Shown here: in pieces, positions 1-7,770 of the stretch
How the letters are laid out: the number at the start of each line of letters is the position of its first letter
Position numbering within the stretch: position 1 is the first letter of the stretch
Assembly (NCBI GenBank): GCA_964607765.1
Contig: CAZSNT010000188.1
Location: 1 to 18,547 of the forward strand
Reading direction: 5' to 3'
Source: CAZSNT01 sp964607765
Lineage (GTDB): Bacteria > Verrucomicrobiota > Lentisphaeria > Oligosphaerales > JABHEG01
Length of the DNA stretch: 18,547 nucleotides
Translations under genes and position numbers: made by a program
Notes under the pieces: generated by a model
What the model was told of the DNA's origin: nothing
What the model saw: only the letters and a program-made list of their open reading frames with translations
The model's database searches: none

Positions 1-39
1 CTTTCATTCCTAACAACCCGCCGGCTTTTGTCGGCGCTT

Positions 40-420
40 TCCTTAATCTTCCGCCTTAATCTCCCAGGGACGCTTAATCTAATGACATTGAGTGTTCAGT
101 CAATGACATTGAGTTAAGGAGTTGGTCGCCATCCCGGAAGATTAGGGTGAAAGATTAGGGCAAAAGACTAGGGTCGGAACACCTTGATCTTTCGCCTTAA
201 TCTCTCGCCTTAATCTCCCAGGCCCGCTTAATTCAATGACATTGGGTATTCAGTCAATGACATTGAGTTAAGGAGTTGGTCGCCATCCCGGAAGATTAGG
301 GTGAAAGATTAGGGCAAAAGATGAGGGTCGGAACACCTTAATCTTTCGCCTTGATCTTTCGCCTTAATCTCCCAGGCCCGCTTAATTCAATGACATTGGG
401 TATTCAGTCAATGGCATCGG
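40..420. repeat. 154-bp tandem repeat array, about 2.5 copies
   Basis: The string CGCCTTAATCTCCCAGG recurs at 52, 206 and 360, an exact period of 154 bp. Each unit contains, in order, CCTTAATCT-type motifs, a pair of TCAATGACATTGA-type palindromes, GAGTTAAGGAGTTGGTCGCC, and a run of AGATTAGGG-type motifs. Copies 1 and 2 are nearly identical. Copy 3 decays after about 407 and runs into the leader of the sulfatase gene. No convincing coding frame fits. Positions 1-39 show only a weak 5-bp stem (19-23 with 32-36), perhaps the tail of an upstream terminator. The copies share their whole sequence, with no variable spacers. Confidence 0.9.
79..420. promoter_or_regulatory. three pairs of 13-bp palindromes with 21-bp spacing
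   Basis: TCAATGACATTGA is an inverted repeat (TCAATG, one base, CATTGA). It is perfect at 100-112 and 254-266. Near copies lie at 79-91, 233-245, 387-399 and 408-420. Within each 154-bp unit the two palindromes start exactly 21 bp apart (79/100, 233/254, 387/408), about two helical turns, so a dimeric protein would meet them on the same DNA face. The last pair lies about 50 bp before the sulfatase start. The palindromes and spacing are seen; a regulatory role is inferred. They could equally be a passive part of the repeat. Confidence 0.4.
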
Positions 421-468
421 GTGTTAAGTGTTCAGGTCGGATTCCCGCGGGTTGACAAGGAGTATGGA

Positions 469-1947
469 ATGATGAAGGCGACTCTTTCGATAGTGACCGG
501 TGCGATCCTGGCGGCTGCCGTTTCTGCTGCTCCTGCGCTCGCCAAGCCGAACATTCTGTTCATGCTGTCCGACGACCATGCGGTGCAGAGCATCGGCTGT
601 CTGGGCACGATCTTCGAGGAGCATGACCCCACACCGCACCTTGACCGGTTGGCGTCTGAGGGCGTGGCCTTCACGAACGCGTTTGTGCAGAACTCGATCT
701 GTTCGCCGTCGCGTGCGGCTATCCTCACGGGCAAGTACAGCCATGCCAACGGTGTGCGCGCCTGGGAGCCGTTCGACGGCTCACAGCAGACCATGCCCAA
801 ACTGCTGCAGGCGGCCGGTTACCACACCGTGCTGGTCGGCAAGTGGCACCTGAAGACGGATCCCACAGGCTTCGATGAATGGACGGTCCTGCCGGGGCAG
901 GGCGACTATTTTCGGCCGAAGTTCCTGGATTCTGAACACGACATCAAGAACCCCATTGTGAAGGAAGGCTACGTGGGCGAGATCATCACGCGCATGGCCG
1001 AGGCCGCGATCCGTAAGCGGCCGAAAGGCAAGCCGCTGGCGATTTTCGTGCATCACAAGGCGGCTCACACGGCGTTCCTGTGCGATCCGCGTGACAAGGC
1101 TTGGCTCGAGGGCGAGACGCTTGCTGAGCCGGCCACCCTGCGCGACGATTGGGAGGGGCGTCCGGCGGCCAAGGCGGCCTGGAACAAGGTCCCGAACATC
1201 GAGATGCTGCATAAGCGGTTCGATGAGAATGGGATCAAGAAGCGCGGCAAGACCAAGCACGTGGACCCGGCCGAGCGCAACCTGCCCATCCAAGAGCGGA
1301 ACGCCCGACGCTATCAGTACTACCTGAAGTCCTACCTGCGCACGGCTCGGAGCATCGACCGGTCCATGGGCGAACTCCTGGAAGTGCTTGAGGACGAGGG
1401 CATTGCCGGGAGTACGGCTGTTGTCTACATGTCCGATCAGGGCTTTTACTTGGGCGAGCATGGCATGTCGGACAAGCGCTGGGCGTACGAGGAGTCCATG
1501 CGCACGCCTCTGATCATTCGCTGTCCCGGGGGTGTCAAAGGCAGGAAAGTCGCGGCGTTTGCCGTGAATGTCGACCTGGCCCCCACACTGCTGGAGTGGG
1601 CCGGCGCAGCGATTCCCGCGGACATACAGGGACGCAGCCTGGCTCCGTTCTGCAGGGGCGACCAACCGGATGGCTGGCGTGATCACGTCTACTATCGCTA
1701 CTACGACTCGAAGGGCTATAGGATCCCGCAGCATCAGGCCGTTCGCACGGCGACTCACAAACTGATCTACTTCCCCGCGGCCAAGCGCTACGAACTGTTC
1801 GACCTGGTCGAGGATCCGGCCGAGATGAAGAACCTGGCCACGAGCCCGAAGCATGCGGACGTGTTGGAGTCCATGCAGGGCAGGCTGGCTGAGGCGAAGC
1901 GCGTGGCCGGCGACGCGGACCCCGACGACTTCCAGGCCCGGCGGTAG
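469..1947 (+). CDS. secreted formylglycine-dependent sulfatase (S1 family)
   Basis: A 492-residue sulfatase predicted to hydrolyse sulfate esters, probably on a glycan, outside the cytoplasm. The start is ATG 469 because AAGGAG (457-462) lies 6 nt upstream; the frame also opens at a GTG at 421 inside degenerate repeat. Residues 1-25 form a Sec signal peptide ending in APALA. Metal ligands D35 and D36 sit in SDDH, and the modification motif CSPSR is at 78-82, with Cys78 expected to become formylglycine. GKWHLK follows, then a DQG motif and the LGEHGMSDKRWAYEE segment. This C-terminal pattern resembles glucosamine-6-sulfatase-like members of S1, but the substrate cannot be fixed by eye. It is monocistronic by position, preceded by the 154-bp repeats and followed by a hairpin. 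No maturation enzyme is encoded nearby. Confidence 0.93.
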   Translation: MMKATLSIVTGAILAAAVSAAPALAKPNILFMLSDDHAVQSIGCLGTIFEEHDPTPHLDRLASEGVAFTNAFVQNSICSPSRAAILTGKYSHANGVRAWEPFDGSQQTMPKLLQAAGYHTVLVGKWHLKTDPTGFDEWTVLPGQGDYFRPKFLDSEHDIKNPIVKEGYVGEIITRMAEAAIRKRPKGKPLAIFVHHKAAHTAFLCDPRDKAWLEGETLAEPATLRDDWEGRPAAKAAWNKVPNIEMLHKRFDENGIKKRGKTKHVDPAERNLPIQERNARRYQYYLKSYLRTARSIDRSMGELLEVLEDEGIAGSTAVVYMSDQGFYLGEHGMSDKRWAYEESMRTPLIIRCPGGVKGRKVAAFAVNVDLAPTLLEWAGAAIPADIQGRSLAPFCRGDQPDGWRDHVYYRYYDSKGYRIPQHQAVRTATHKLIYFPAAKRYELFDLVEDPAEMKNLATSPKHADVLESMQGRLAEAKRVAGDADPDDFQARR

Positions 1948-2016
1948 GGCTCAGATCCCGTCCGGGCCGGGCTGTCCAGGCCAGGGCGGCTTGTGTGGAT
2001 AGGGTTGGTGACGCTG

Positions 2017-2036
2017 GCCGGTTGCGGAGAACCGGC
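2017..2036 (+). terminator. hairpin after sulfatase gene
   Basis: GCCGGTT, a 6-nt loop and AACCGGC form a perfect 7-bp stem 70 bp after the sulfatase stop. No T-tract follows, so intrinsic termination is uncertain. The same stem with a different loop recurs at 12862-12881, which points to a dispersed repeat. The rest of 1948-2067 shows nothing recognisable. Confidence 0.4.
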
Positions 2037-2067
2037 GCCTCCAAGGCATAGGGCATGATCGTGGCTG

Positions 2068-2294
2068 GCCTGGATTATTCGTGTAGCTCCCCTTCAGGGA
2101 GCGCAACTGTCTTTGCCTCAATCTGTTCCAGGGGTTCCACCCCTGGCTGAAACGTTCGTCCCCGTTGGGGACGGCGGTCGCCACAGGCGACCAACATCAT
2201 GGCCCAGGGCAACGCCCTGGGAATCAATGGGATATGGTAGACACTGCTCCCTGAAGGGGAGCCACATCCACCCCCGTTCATGAATAATCCAGGC
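2068..2294. mobile_element. non-coding palindromic element with terminal inverted repeats and six hairpins
   Basis: The ends are a 16-bp inverted repeat, GCCTGGATTATTCGTG (2068-2083) against the complement of 2279-2294, with one mismatch. A second inverted pair of 17 bp (2086-2102 and 2246-2262) lies inside and is perfect. Six hairpins fill the unit: 2086-2102, 2128-2146 (7-bp stem), 2157-2173 (7-bp stem, GTT loop), 2176-2192 (7-bp stem, ACA loop), 2203-2221 (8-bp stem, AAC loop) and 2246-2262. Open frames crossing it follow stem sequence and look spurious. The architecture suggests a MITE-like or REP-like element mobilised in trans. No clear target duplication adjoins the ends. The right end overlaps the chondroitinase stop codon. 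Confidence 0.7.
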
Positions 2295-5200
2295 TAGTGG
2301 CGTTGAGACCGGGCCAAGTCGACCTGGTAGCTTTCCCCGTTGACGCAGGTGAGCGTGAGCACCGTGTCCTGCTGTTCCGACGAGTCGACCTCGAGGTTCC
2401 CCGGGCACTCCGCTGCCTGCCAGCGCCCGCGTAACGTGAGGGTCAGGCAGGTGGGTTGGGAGATGTGCTTGTCCAAGTGCAGATCCGGGTCCGCCACGGT
2501 CAGTCGCACCGTTGCCTGCCCCAGATCCTCCTGCATGACCAGACACGGACGGTCGACAGCCTTCACTGCGAACGAGGTCCGGCGTCCGGGACGTCGGAAC
2601 AGTCGGCGCCACGGGCCGCGCCTGAGAGGTCCTGACCACGTCTCCTCGAGTTGTTGGGCCTCGAAGAACACCGCGCCCCACGTTTGCGTGCCCCGATCGC
2701 GCACGACATGGGCCGACGCATCCTGGCGCAGAACGGTATAGGGTGCAGTGCGTTCCGATGCCATTGCGGCGGCGAAGGCCGTCAGCTGGTCGGGAGTAGT
2801 CTGTATCAGGGTGGCGTAGTGGTAGACGGCGTTCGCGGGGGTCAGACCGTGGTCGAGCCAGGCCAGAGCGTAGTCGCCCTCGGTGTCTTTCTTGTCATGA
2901 CCGTCCCGTGAAGCCTGGTGGCGGCGAACAACACGGACCGACTGTCCGGCCGGCAGGAAGTAGCCGGTGCGCTGGGGGTCGATGAGCAGGCTCGGGGTAC
3001 TGGTTGGGAGTAGCGTGTCGAACGGCAAATCGGTGACCGCCTCGCCATTGACGATGGTTGGCGGCAGGGAGGGACGGGCAAGACTGTCAGTGCCGGATGC
3101 CTGCGAATCCGGCGAAGCGGGTGCCGGCAGGAACTTCTGGAACAGCGTCGTGTGGACTGGGAACCGTGAGTCCTGCAGAGCGATGCCTGAGCCCAGGCAG
3201 ACGATTCGGTTCTCGAAGAAGAAGAAGGTCTTGTCAGCGCGGAACTGGCCGCCCTTCCGGCCTCTGATGCACTTGAGCATTGCTTTCCGGTACTGCAGAC
3301 TGCTGCGCAGCGGCATGACGAAGAGGCCGTTCCGACCGTTGCTGAGCCCCCCAACAAAAGTAACTGCCGAGCGTTCGGACATGGTACCGTGCCCGTTGGC
3401 CATACGTGCGAGGGGCATGTTGATCGCTGTCGTGCCGTCCAGGTACCGCCAATCCCAGCCTTGATTGGGCCGGCAGCCGCTCTCCGGCAAGGTCACGGGT
3501 GTGCCGCTGCCGAGGATGTCGAGATACCCGTTGCCGAAGAAGAGGCCGTGCCGGTTCGCGTTGGAGTAGGATTCCTGGGCTGCCAGGTACCTGCCGTAGC
3601 CGCGCACCATGGCCAGCCATTCGGCACGGCGCTGACTGCCGAGTCCCGCAAAGGGCATGGCAAGGTGCCCGGTGGGTGCGTGTTCCGGGGTCAGGCCGGA
3701 GGCATTGAGCGGCGGCTTCTGGGCCAGCTCCGGAGCCAGCCGCAGTGCTGCCCGGGTCACGTCAGGATCCAGATCTCCGTCATGGCAGGGGCGTCCGGCT
3801 TCGGCCAGGGTCAGGAACGCGTCCGGGTAGAGGCGTTGGCGGCCGGGATGGCGCCCGTGCAAGGTCATGGGCAGGTCCCGCACATTGGCGTACCAGCGCA
3901 TGTTCATGAAGGCCAACTTTACCTTGGTGTACGCTGCCGGCGTGACTCGGAACACGGTTGGCGCCATGAGCGCCATCTGCCGGGCCATCTCGCGACTGGC
4001 CCCGCCGGCGTACGCGAAGTAGTGGAAGCCGTGATGGTAGAGACTGCCATCCGGCTTGATGGTGTCCACCAATTGCCGGCTGAAGCGCCGACGGAAGGCG
4101 CGCAGGCCGACGACAATGTCGTTCGCCGTTCCCTGCATCAGAGCGATCTTGAACAGGTACCGCGCGTTGATGTAGAAGTAGTCCATGCTGTGGGTGTCAG
4201 CGTGTCCGGTCTTGAAGATGCCGCGATACCCCCAGTTGTAGCGCAGGCAGCGTTCCACGACGTCGAGCCGTCCGCTCCGGCGCAGTGGCTCACGCATGAT
4301 GTAGCAGGCATCGGCATGATGCCGGCCGCCGTACCAGTTCATGCCCTGGATGGCGCCTTGCGCGACCCCGCCCTGTTGGCGCAGGAAGTCGTTTGCCAGG
4401 AAGAACACCTCTTCCAGTGCCGTCTTGAGCCGCGGCTCGTCGGTGTGCAGCCAATGGCGTGCGGTCTCCTGCATGAGGCTGGTCAACGGCTGCCACTTGG
4501 CGAGACCGCGGCCCGCGACGCGGCCGCTTCCCAGACGCTCCAACCCGAACCCGTCTCGGGCTTTCTTCTCCAGTCCGGCCACGGTTGCAGCGGTTGCGGG
4601 ACTGCCGCCGTAGAGCGTCCGGTCCTGTTGCAGGAACAAGGCGATAGCCGCCATTTCGTCTTCTGTGGGCGGCCCAAGCAGGTCCTGTGCAGTTGGATCG
4701 CTGTCGGGCTCGTAGGCTTGCCAAGACTCGTGGATCGGCGCGCTCTTGCGGCGGAAATCCAGCGGCTTGTTGAACGACACCACGTCCAGGTAGACGACCC
4801 CGCCCTGTCCCTCGTCGGGAGCCTCGATGACGAAAGTGTCCGTGGCGGCCAGCAGTCTGGCGTTACGGCGTTCGAGCTTCGATTTCCAGGACAGGTGGTA
4901 GCAGACGCGCTGCCAGCCATCGAAGACCAGCGGCACGTGGAATGACGCGCCGGTCTCTCCGCCGGCGAGGAAACGGCAGACCAGATCGCCGGGCGCATCA
5001 AGCGTACGGATTCGCATCTCGAAGGCGGATCGGCTGTAGCCGCCGTAGCCTGTCCAGACGCCGATGTTGCCCAACGGACCGGTAGGGAGGATGAGTCGGT
5101 CGCCCCGCCTGAACTCCCAGCGCAGTGCCTGCATGCCATCCTGGCAGTCCTCGCGTGACGCGCTCACCTGTCCCCGCTCCGCGCGAATGCCGGCTGGGAG

Positions 5201-5350
5201 TCCGTCTTCGAAGGACCAAGGGCTGGGCGGCACGGGTTGGGGATCGGCCGCGAGGGCGAGTGCAGGGCACAGGCACACCAGGAACAGGATTCGGCAACCT
5301 GTACCGGCCGTATTGCGGCGGGTGGTCTTGGTGCGGGTGGGGAGGTTCAT
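2294..5350 (-). CDS. chondroitin sulfate ABC lyase (polysaccharide lyase family 8)
   Basis: A 1018-residue secreted lyase, close in length to Proteus vulgaris chondroitinase ABC I (about 1020). It would cleave chondroitin/dermatan sulfate by beta-elimination into unsaturated oligosaccharides. A Sec signal peptide ends near residue 35 (LALAADP). An N-terminal beta-sandwich (about 40-200) precedes the alpha-toroid catalytic domain (about 230-600) and the PL8 super-sandwich (to the C-terminus). Against chondroitinase ABC from memory, H440, Y447, R500 and E593 match catalytic H501, Y508, R560 and E653. GWDWRYLDGTTAINMP (631-646) and AWLDHG (830-835) are family hallmarks. The start overlaps the stop of the lipoprotein gene (ATGA), with AGGGAG 10 nt upstream, so translation is probably coupled. 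It is last in a three-gene operon. The G of its TAG stop comes from the adjacent palindromic element. Confidence 0.95.
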   Translation of the reverse strand: MNLPTRTKTTRRNTAGTGCRILFLVCLCPALALAADPQPVPPSPWSFEDGLPAGIRAERGQVSASREDCQDGMQALRWEFRRGDRLILPTGPLGNIGVWTGYGGYSRSAFEMRIRTLDAPGDLVCRFLAGGETGASFHVPLVFDGWQRVCYHLSWKSKLERRNARLLAATDTFVIEAPDEGQGGVVYLDVVSFNKPLDFRRKSAPIHESWQAYEPDSDPTAQDLLGPPTEDEMAAIALFLQQDRTLYGGSPATAATVAGLEKKARDGFGLERLGSGRVAGRGLAKWQPLTSLMQETARHWLHTDEPRLKTALEEVFFLANDFLRQQGGVAQGAIQGMNWYGGRHHADACYIMREPLRRSGRLDVVERCLRYNWGYRGIFKTGHADTHSMDYFYINARYLFKIALMQGTANDIVVGLRAFRRRFSRQLVDTIKPDGSLYHHGFHYFAYAGGASREMARQMALMAPTVFRVTPAAYTKVKLAFMNMRWYANVRDLPMTLHGRHPGRQRLYPDAFLTLAEAGRPCHDGDLDPDVTRAALRLAPELAQKPPLNASGLTPEHAPTGHLAMPFAGLGSQRRAEWLAMVRGYGRYLAAQESYSNANRHGLFFGNGYLDILGSGTPVTLPESGCRPNQGWDWRYLDGTTAINMPLARMANGHGTMSERSAVTFVGGLSNGRNGLFVMPLRSSLQYRKAMLKCIRGRKGGQFRADKTFFFFENRIVCLGSGIALQDSRFPVHTTLFQKFLPAPASPDSQASGTDSLARPSLPPTIVNGEAVTDLPFDTLLPTSTPSLLIDPQRTGYFLPAGQSVRVVRRHQASRDGHDKKDTEGDYALAWLDHGLTPANAVYHYATLIQTTPDQLTAFAAAMASERTAPYTVLRQDASAHVVRDRGTQTWGAVFFEAQQLEETWSGPLRRGPWRRLFRRPGRRTSFAVKAVDRPCLVMQEDLGQATVRLTVADPDLHLDKHISQPTCLTLTLRGRWQAAECPGNLEVDSSEQQDTVLTLTCVNGESYQVDLARSQRH

Positions 5351-5532
5351 TTGGCAGCGGCTCCCTGCGTGTCGCCAGTGGGCGCAGTCACAACGGCACC
5401 GGCATGACGATGATGCGTTTCAAGGATGCGTTCATTGGCTTGGACCGCCTGCTGCAGGGGAGGCGGGGCGCTGGTGCGGCACCCGTGGGCGAGTAGGAGC
5501 AGCGGGATCAAAAGGGATTTGGTCACATTCAT
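5347..5532 (-). CDS. small probable lipoprotein between two PL8 lyases
   Basis: A 61-residue protein of unknown function. Residues 1-17 form a short signal (MNVTKSLLIPLLLLAHG) followed by Cys18, consistent with a lipoprotein. The lipobox LAHGC is atypical, with His at -2 and Ala at -3. The mature part would be about 44 residues, rich in Ala, Pro, Thr and Gln, with no recognisable domain. The case for a real gene is context: its ATG overlaps the upstream lyase stop (ATGA, 5532-5529), its TGA overlaps the downstream lyase start (ATGA, 5350-5347), and GGGAGG lies 7 nt before its ATG. It could anchor or assist a lyase at the membrane, or mainly serve as a coupling peptide. Both are inference. Confidence 0.7.
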   Translation of the reverse strand: MNVTKSLLIPLLLLAHGCRTSAPPPLQQAVQANERILETHHRHAGAVVTAPTGDTQGAAAK

Positions 5533-7679
5533 CTATCTGCCTCCCGTAGGGCGAAGTGCATGGGCATGTAGTCGCGGTATTCGAGCGTGACGGTGGTCAC
5601 GCGCCGGCCTGGGGACACTTGGGGCTGAACGACACCGGTCGAGGCGTTGCGCCAGGATCCACGCAGGTTCAGGACGATGGGAGACAGGTCGCGCATGTCC
5701 GTTGCGCCCACGCTTGCTTTGGTGAGCCCGGATGCGGTCCGCCGCAGCATGACGAAACAGGGGCGGGATGTGGAGAGCAGGGCGCCGTCACCCGTCAGGG
5801 TGTGCGAGCTGTCGAAGACCACGTAGCCGATCGTGTTGCTGCTGTGGTCGTGCAGGATGTGAGCGACTTGGTCCTGCTGCAGAACAGTGTAGGCAGCTGT
5901 CAGCGGCGCCGGTCGATTCACGTAGACGCTGACGGCGCATTCTGTGCCCGTGCCATGGTCGATCCAGGCGCGGGCGAACTGCCCCTCGCTGGGATTGCAG
6001 TGGGCGGCGACCTGACGCATCTGGTCGGGGGTGAGAAGAGCCTTGCCTCGCAGTGTTCGGATGGCTGCAGGCGTGTCTTCCTTCAGGTTGTTCAGGTACG
6101 GCCACCGTTGCACTCCGCGGCATTGCTTGAGCACGCCCATCCCGGCGTGCACGACGTACCCGTGCCCCCGCGCATCGGTCAAGCGCACGGGCTGATCCAT
6201 CGGCATGTCGGTTGATACTGCAGTGGGCGCCGGACCGTCGAGGGCTTGCTGATACAGGGTCGTAATGGCCGGCCGTTCCACCTTTGGTGTGATGTTGGAG
6301 GTGAGCATGGTGATGCGGTCACCGAAGCAGAAAGCGGACTTGCGGAAGTGGACATCGGCACCGGTGAAGTTCAGGCCCCAGATACCGTCCGCTTCGAGCC
6401 ATATCCCGCCGCCGAACGGACTGCCGTGCCCGATATAGCCCGGCCTCTTGGAGGCCAGCTCGAAGAAAGGGCGCTCGAGAGACGTGGCGCCGGGAATGAA
6501 GCTCCAGTTCCAGCCGTCGCGGCGGTAGCCGCTGGCAGAGGCCGTGATCAGACCCGTGTCCGGATCAGGCGTGGCCAGGATCATGATCGAGCCGTTGGGG
6601 AAGTAGCGTGAGTAGTTGTTGCCTGTCCCGGGCCCGGCGTAGATCTCGCTGCCGCGGCGGTCGTTCCGGCATCCGTCCACCGCCACCAGCCAGTCGTCGC
6701 GCCGGTGCAGCGCCGCGGCCGTGACATTCAGGGACCAGTGTCCGAGCAGCGGCACGGGCATGATTCCCAGCTGTTCCCGCATCCGGACCAGCGAACCGAA
6801 TTTGAGAGGGGCGACATCGCAGCGTCCGCGCAGGTTGCCCGGGACTTCGAGGGCATTGGTCGCGGAGAATGCCTGGACGTGCATGAACGTATGCAAGCGA
6901 TGCCGGGCTTCCGTGCCGAGTCCGTACGGGGTGGAGTCGAGTTTGACCGCCAAGTTGACGATGGTGGGAAGCGAGTAGGAAACGTACGCCAGGTGATGGG
7001 TCTGATGGTGGATGCCTCCTCCATCCGGGGTGAGCAGATCATCGCCGGAGTACTGCTCCGTCCAGCGTGCGGCGAGGGTCAGGTTCATCAATCGCTGCAG
7101 CTTACGCGCCGTGCTGTCACGCTCGACGGGGTCGGGGAGGTGAGCCGCCAGCTGCCAGCAGATGGGCAGGCGGTGGTTGGCCATGTCCATGTTGATGCGC
7201 GGTTCCTCCGCATCCAAGGCGTGCCCCAGCAGGAAATGCGTGTAACGGCGGGCGAACGGCGCGTAGAGTTCCGTATCCAGCAGCAACGGTGTGGCCAGCG
7301 CGAAGTGCGTACTGAGTCGGGACCAGGACAGGGAATACGCGTTGCCAAGCTTCACGTTGGGCAACGCGATGGTGCGGCGACATGCGTCGAGGAAGAACGC
7401 GCGGGCCGCGACGTCTTCATCTCCCGCGGCCACACGCGCGGCTCCGGCGAGCAGGAACGGACTGTTGCCGCCCTGCAACGCGCGGTCACTGAAGTCCAGG
7501 GCTTGCAGTTCGGCCACTGTCTTGGGGACGCTACCGAGAAAGTGTTTCCATTTGCCGAGGGAATAGCCTGAAACAGCGGGAGGCATCTCAGGGATTGGGA
7601 AGAGCGTTGGCAGCTGGTCCGCGGCGCAGGCTGCGGGCAGCAGTCCGAGGAGGAGGAATGTCATTCGGCCGAATAGCAT
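5529..7679 (-). CDS. short polysaccharide lyase family 8 enzyme (chondroitin lyase-like)
   Basis: A 716-residue secreted PL8 lyase lacking the N-terminal beta-sandwich of its neighbour. ATG 7679 is chosen because GGAG (7689-7686) sits 6 nt upstream and a signal peptide follows at once, ending near ACAAD (residue 19). The frame stays open upstream to 7880, but only through repeat DNA. The alpha-toroid spans about 30-330 and the beta super-sandwich about 330-716. H225, Y232, R286 and E345 align by eye with chondroitinase ABC H501, Y508, R560 and E653; the SEIY motif around the glutamate is identical. GWNWSFIPGATS (389-400) and AWIDHG are family signatures. It is the first gene of the operon, and the lipoprotein gene starts on its stop codon. 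Specificity could be chondroitin, hyaluronan or another uronic-acid glycan. Confidence 0.9.
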   Translation of the reverse strand: MLFGRMTFLLLGLLPAACAADQLPTLFPIPEMPPAVSGYSLGKWKHFLGSVPKTVAELQALDFSDRALQGGNSPFLLAGAARVAAGDEDVAARAFFLDACRRTIALPNVKLGNAYSLSWSRLSTHFALATPLLLDTELYAPFARRYTHFLLGHALDAEEPRINMDMANHRLPICWQLAAHLPDPVERDSTARKLQRLMNLTLAARWTEQYSGDDLLTPDGGGIHHQTHHLAYVSYSLPTIVNLAVKLDSTPYGLGTEARHRLHTFMHVQAFSATNALEVPGNLRGRCDVAPLKFGSLVRMREQLGIMPVPLLGHWSLNVTAAALHRRDDWLVAVDGCRNDRRGSEIYAGPGTGNNYSRYFPNGSIMILATPDPDTGLITASASGYRRDGWNWSFIPGATSLERPFFELASKRPGYIGHGSPFGGGIWLEADGIWGLNFTGADVHFRKSAFCFGDRITMLTSNITPKVERPAITTLYQQALDGPAPTAVSTDMPMDQPVRLTDARGHGYVVHAGMGVLKQCRGVQRWPYLNNLKEDTPAAIRTLRGKALLTPDQMRQVAAHCNPSEGQFARAWIDHGTGTECAVSVYVNRPAPLTAAYTVLQQDQVAHILHDHSSNTIGYVVFDSSHTLTGDGALLSTSRPCFVMLRRTASGLTKASVGATDMRDLSPIVLNLRGSWRNASTGVVQPQVSPGRRVTTVTLEYRDYMPMHFALREADR

Positions 7680-7720
7680 GCGTTTCTCCGGCGTTGCGAG
7701 TTCAGTGCTCAGTGCTGCGT

Positions 7721-7750
7721 ACCGTAGCAACGGGACGTGAGTTGTGTCAA
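7721..7750 (-). promoter_or_regulatory. predicted sigma70-type promoter of the lyase operon
   Basis: On the minus strand a perfect TTGACA (7750-7745) is followed after 18 bp by TACGGT (7726-7721), which keeps the key -10 positions T1, A2 and T6. A start site near 7714 would leave a leader of about 35 nt. Just downstream, GCACTGA is repeated directly in tandem (7715-7702). The -10 box is weak, so this is a sequence-based guess. Confidence 0.4.
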
Positions 7751-7770
7751 GGTATGGCGCGAGAAATCCA

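Noticed and set aside
40..420. CRISPR array
   Set aside because: The 154-bp units are near-identical throughout, with no short repeat separated by variable spacers and no cas genes.
421..468. GTG start at 421 for the first sulfatase
   Set aside because: It lies in degenerate repeat DNA without a ribosome binding site and would bury the signal peptide; ATG 469 has AAGGAG at good spacing.
2075..2681. Small minus-strand frames crossing the hairpin element
   Set aside because: Their sequence follows the palindromic stems, and they overlap the real lyase gene; such frames are typical spurious calls on structured repeats.
3389..4945. Plus-strand open frame opposite the chondroitinase
   Set aside because: The minus strand encodes an end-to-end PL8 lyase with its catalytic residues; the plus frame has no family features.
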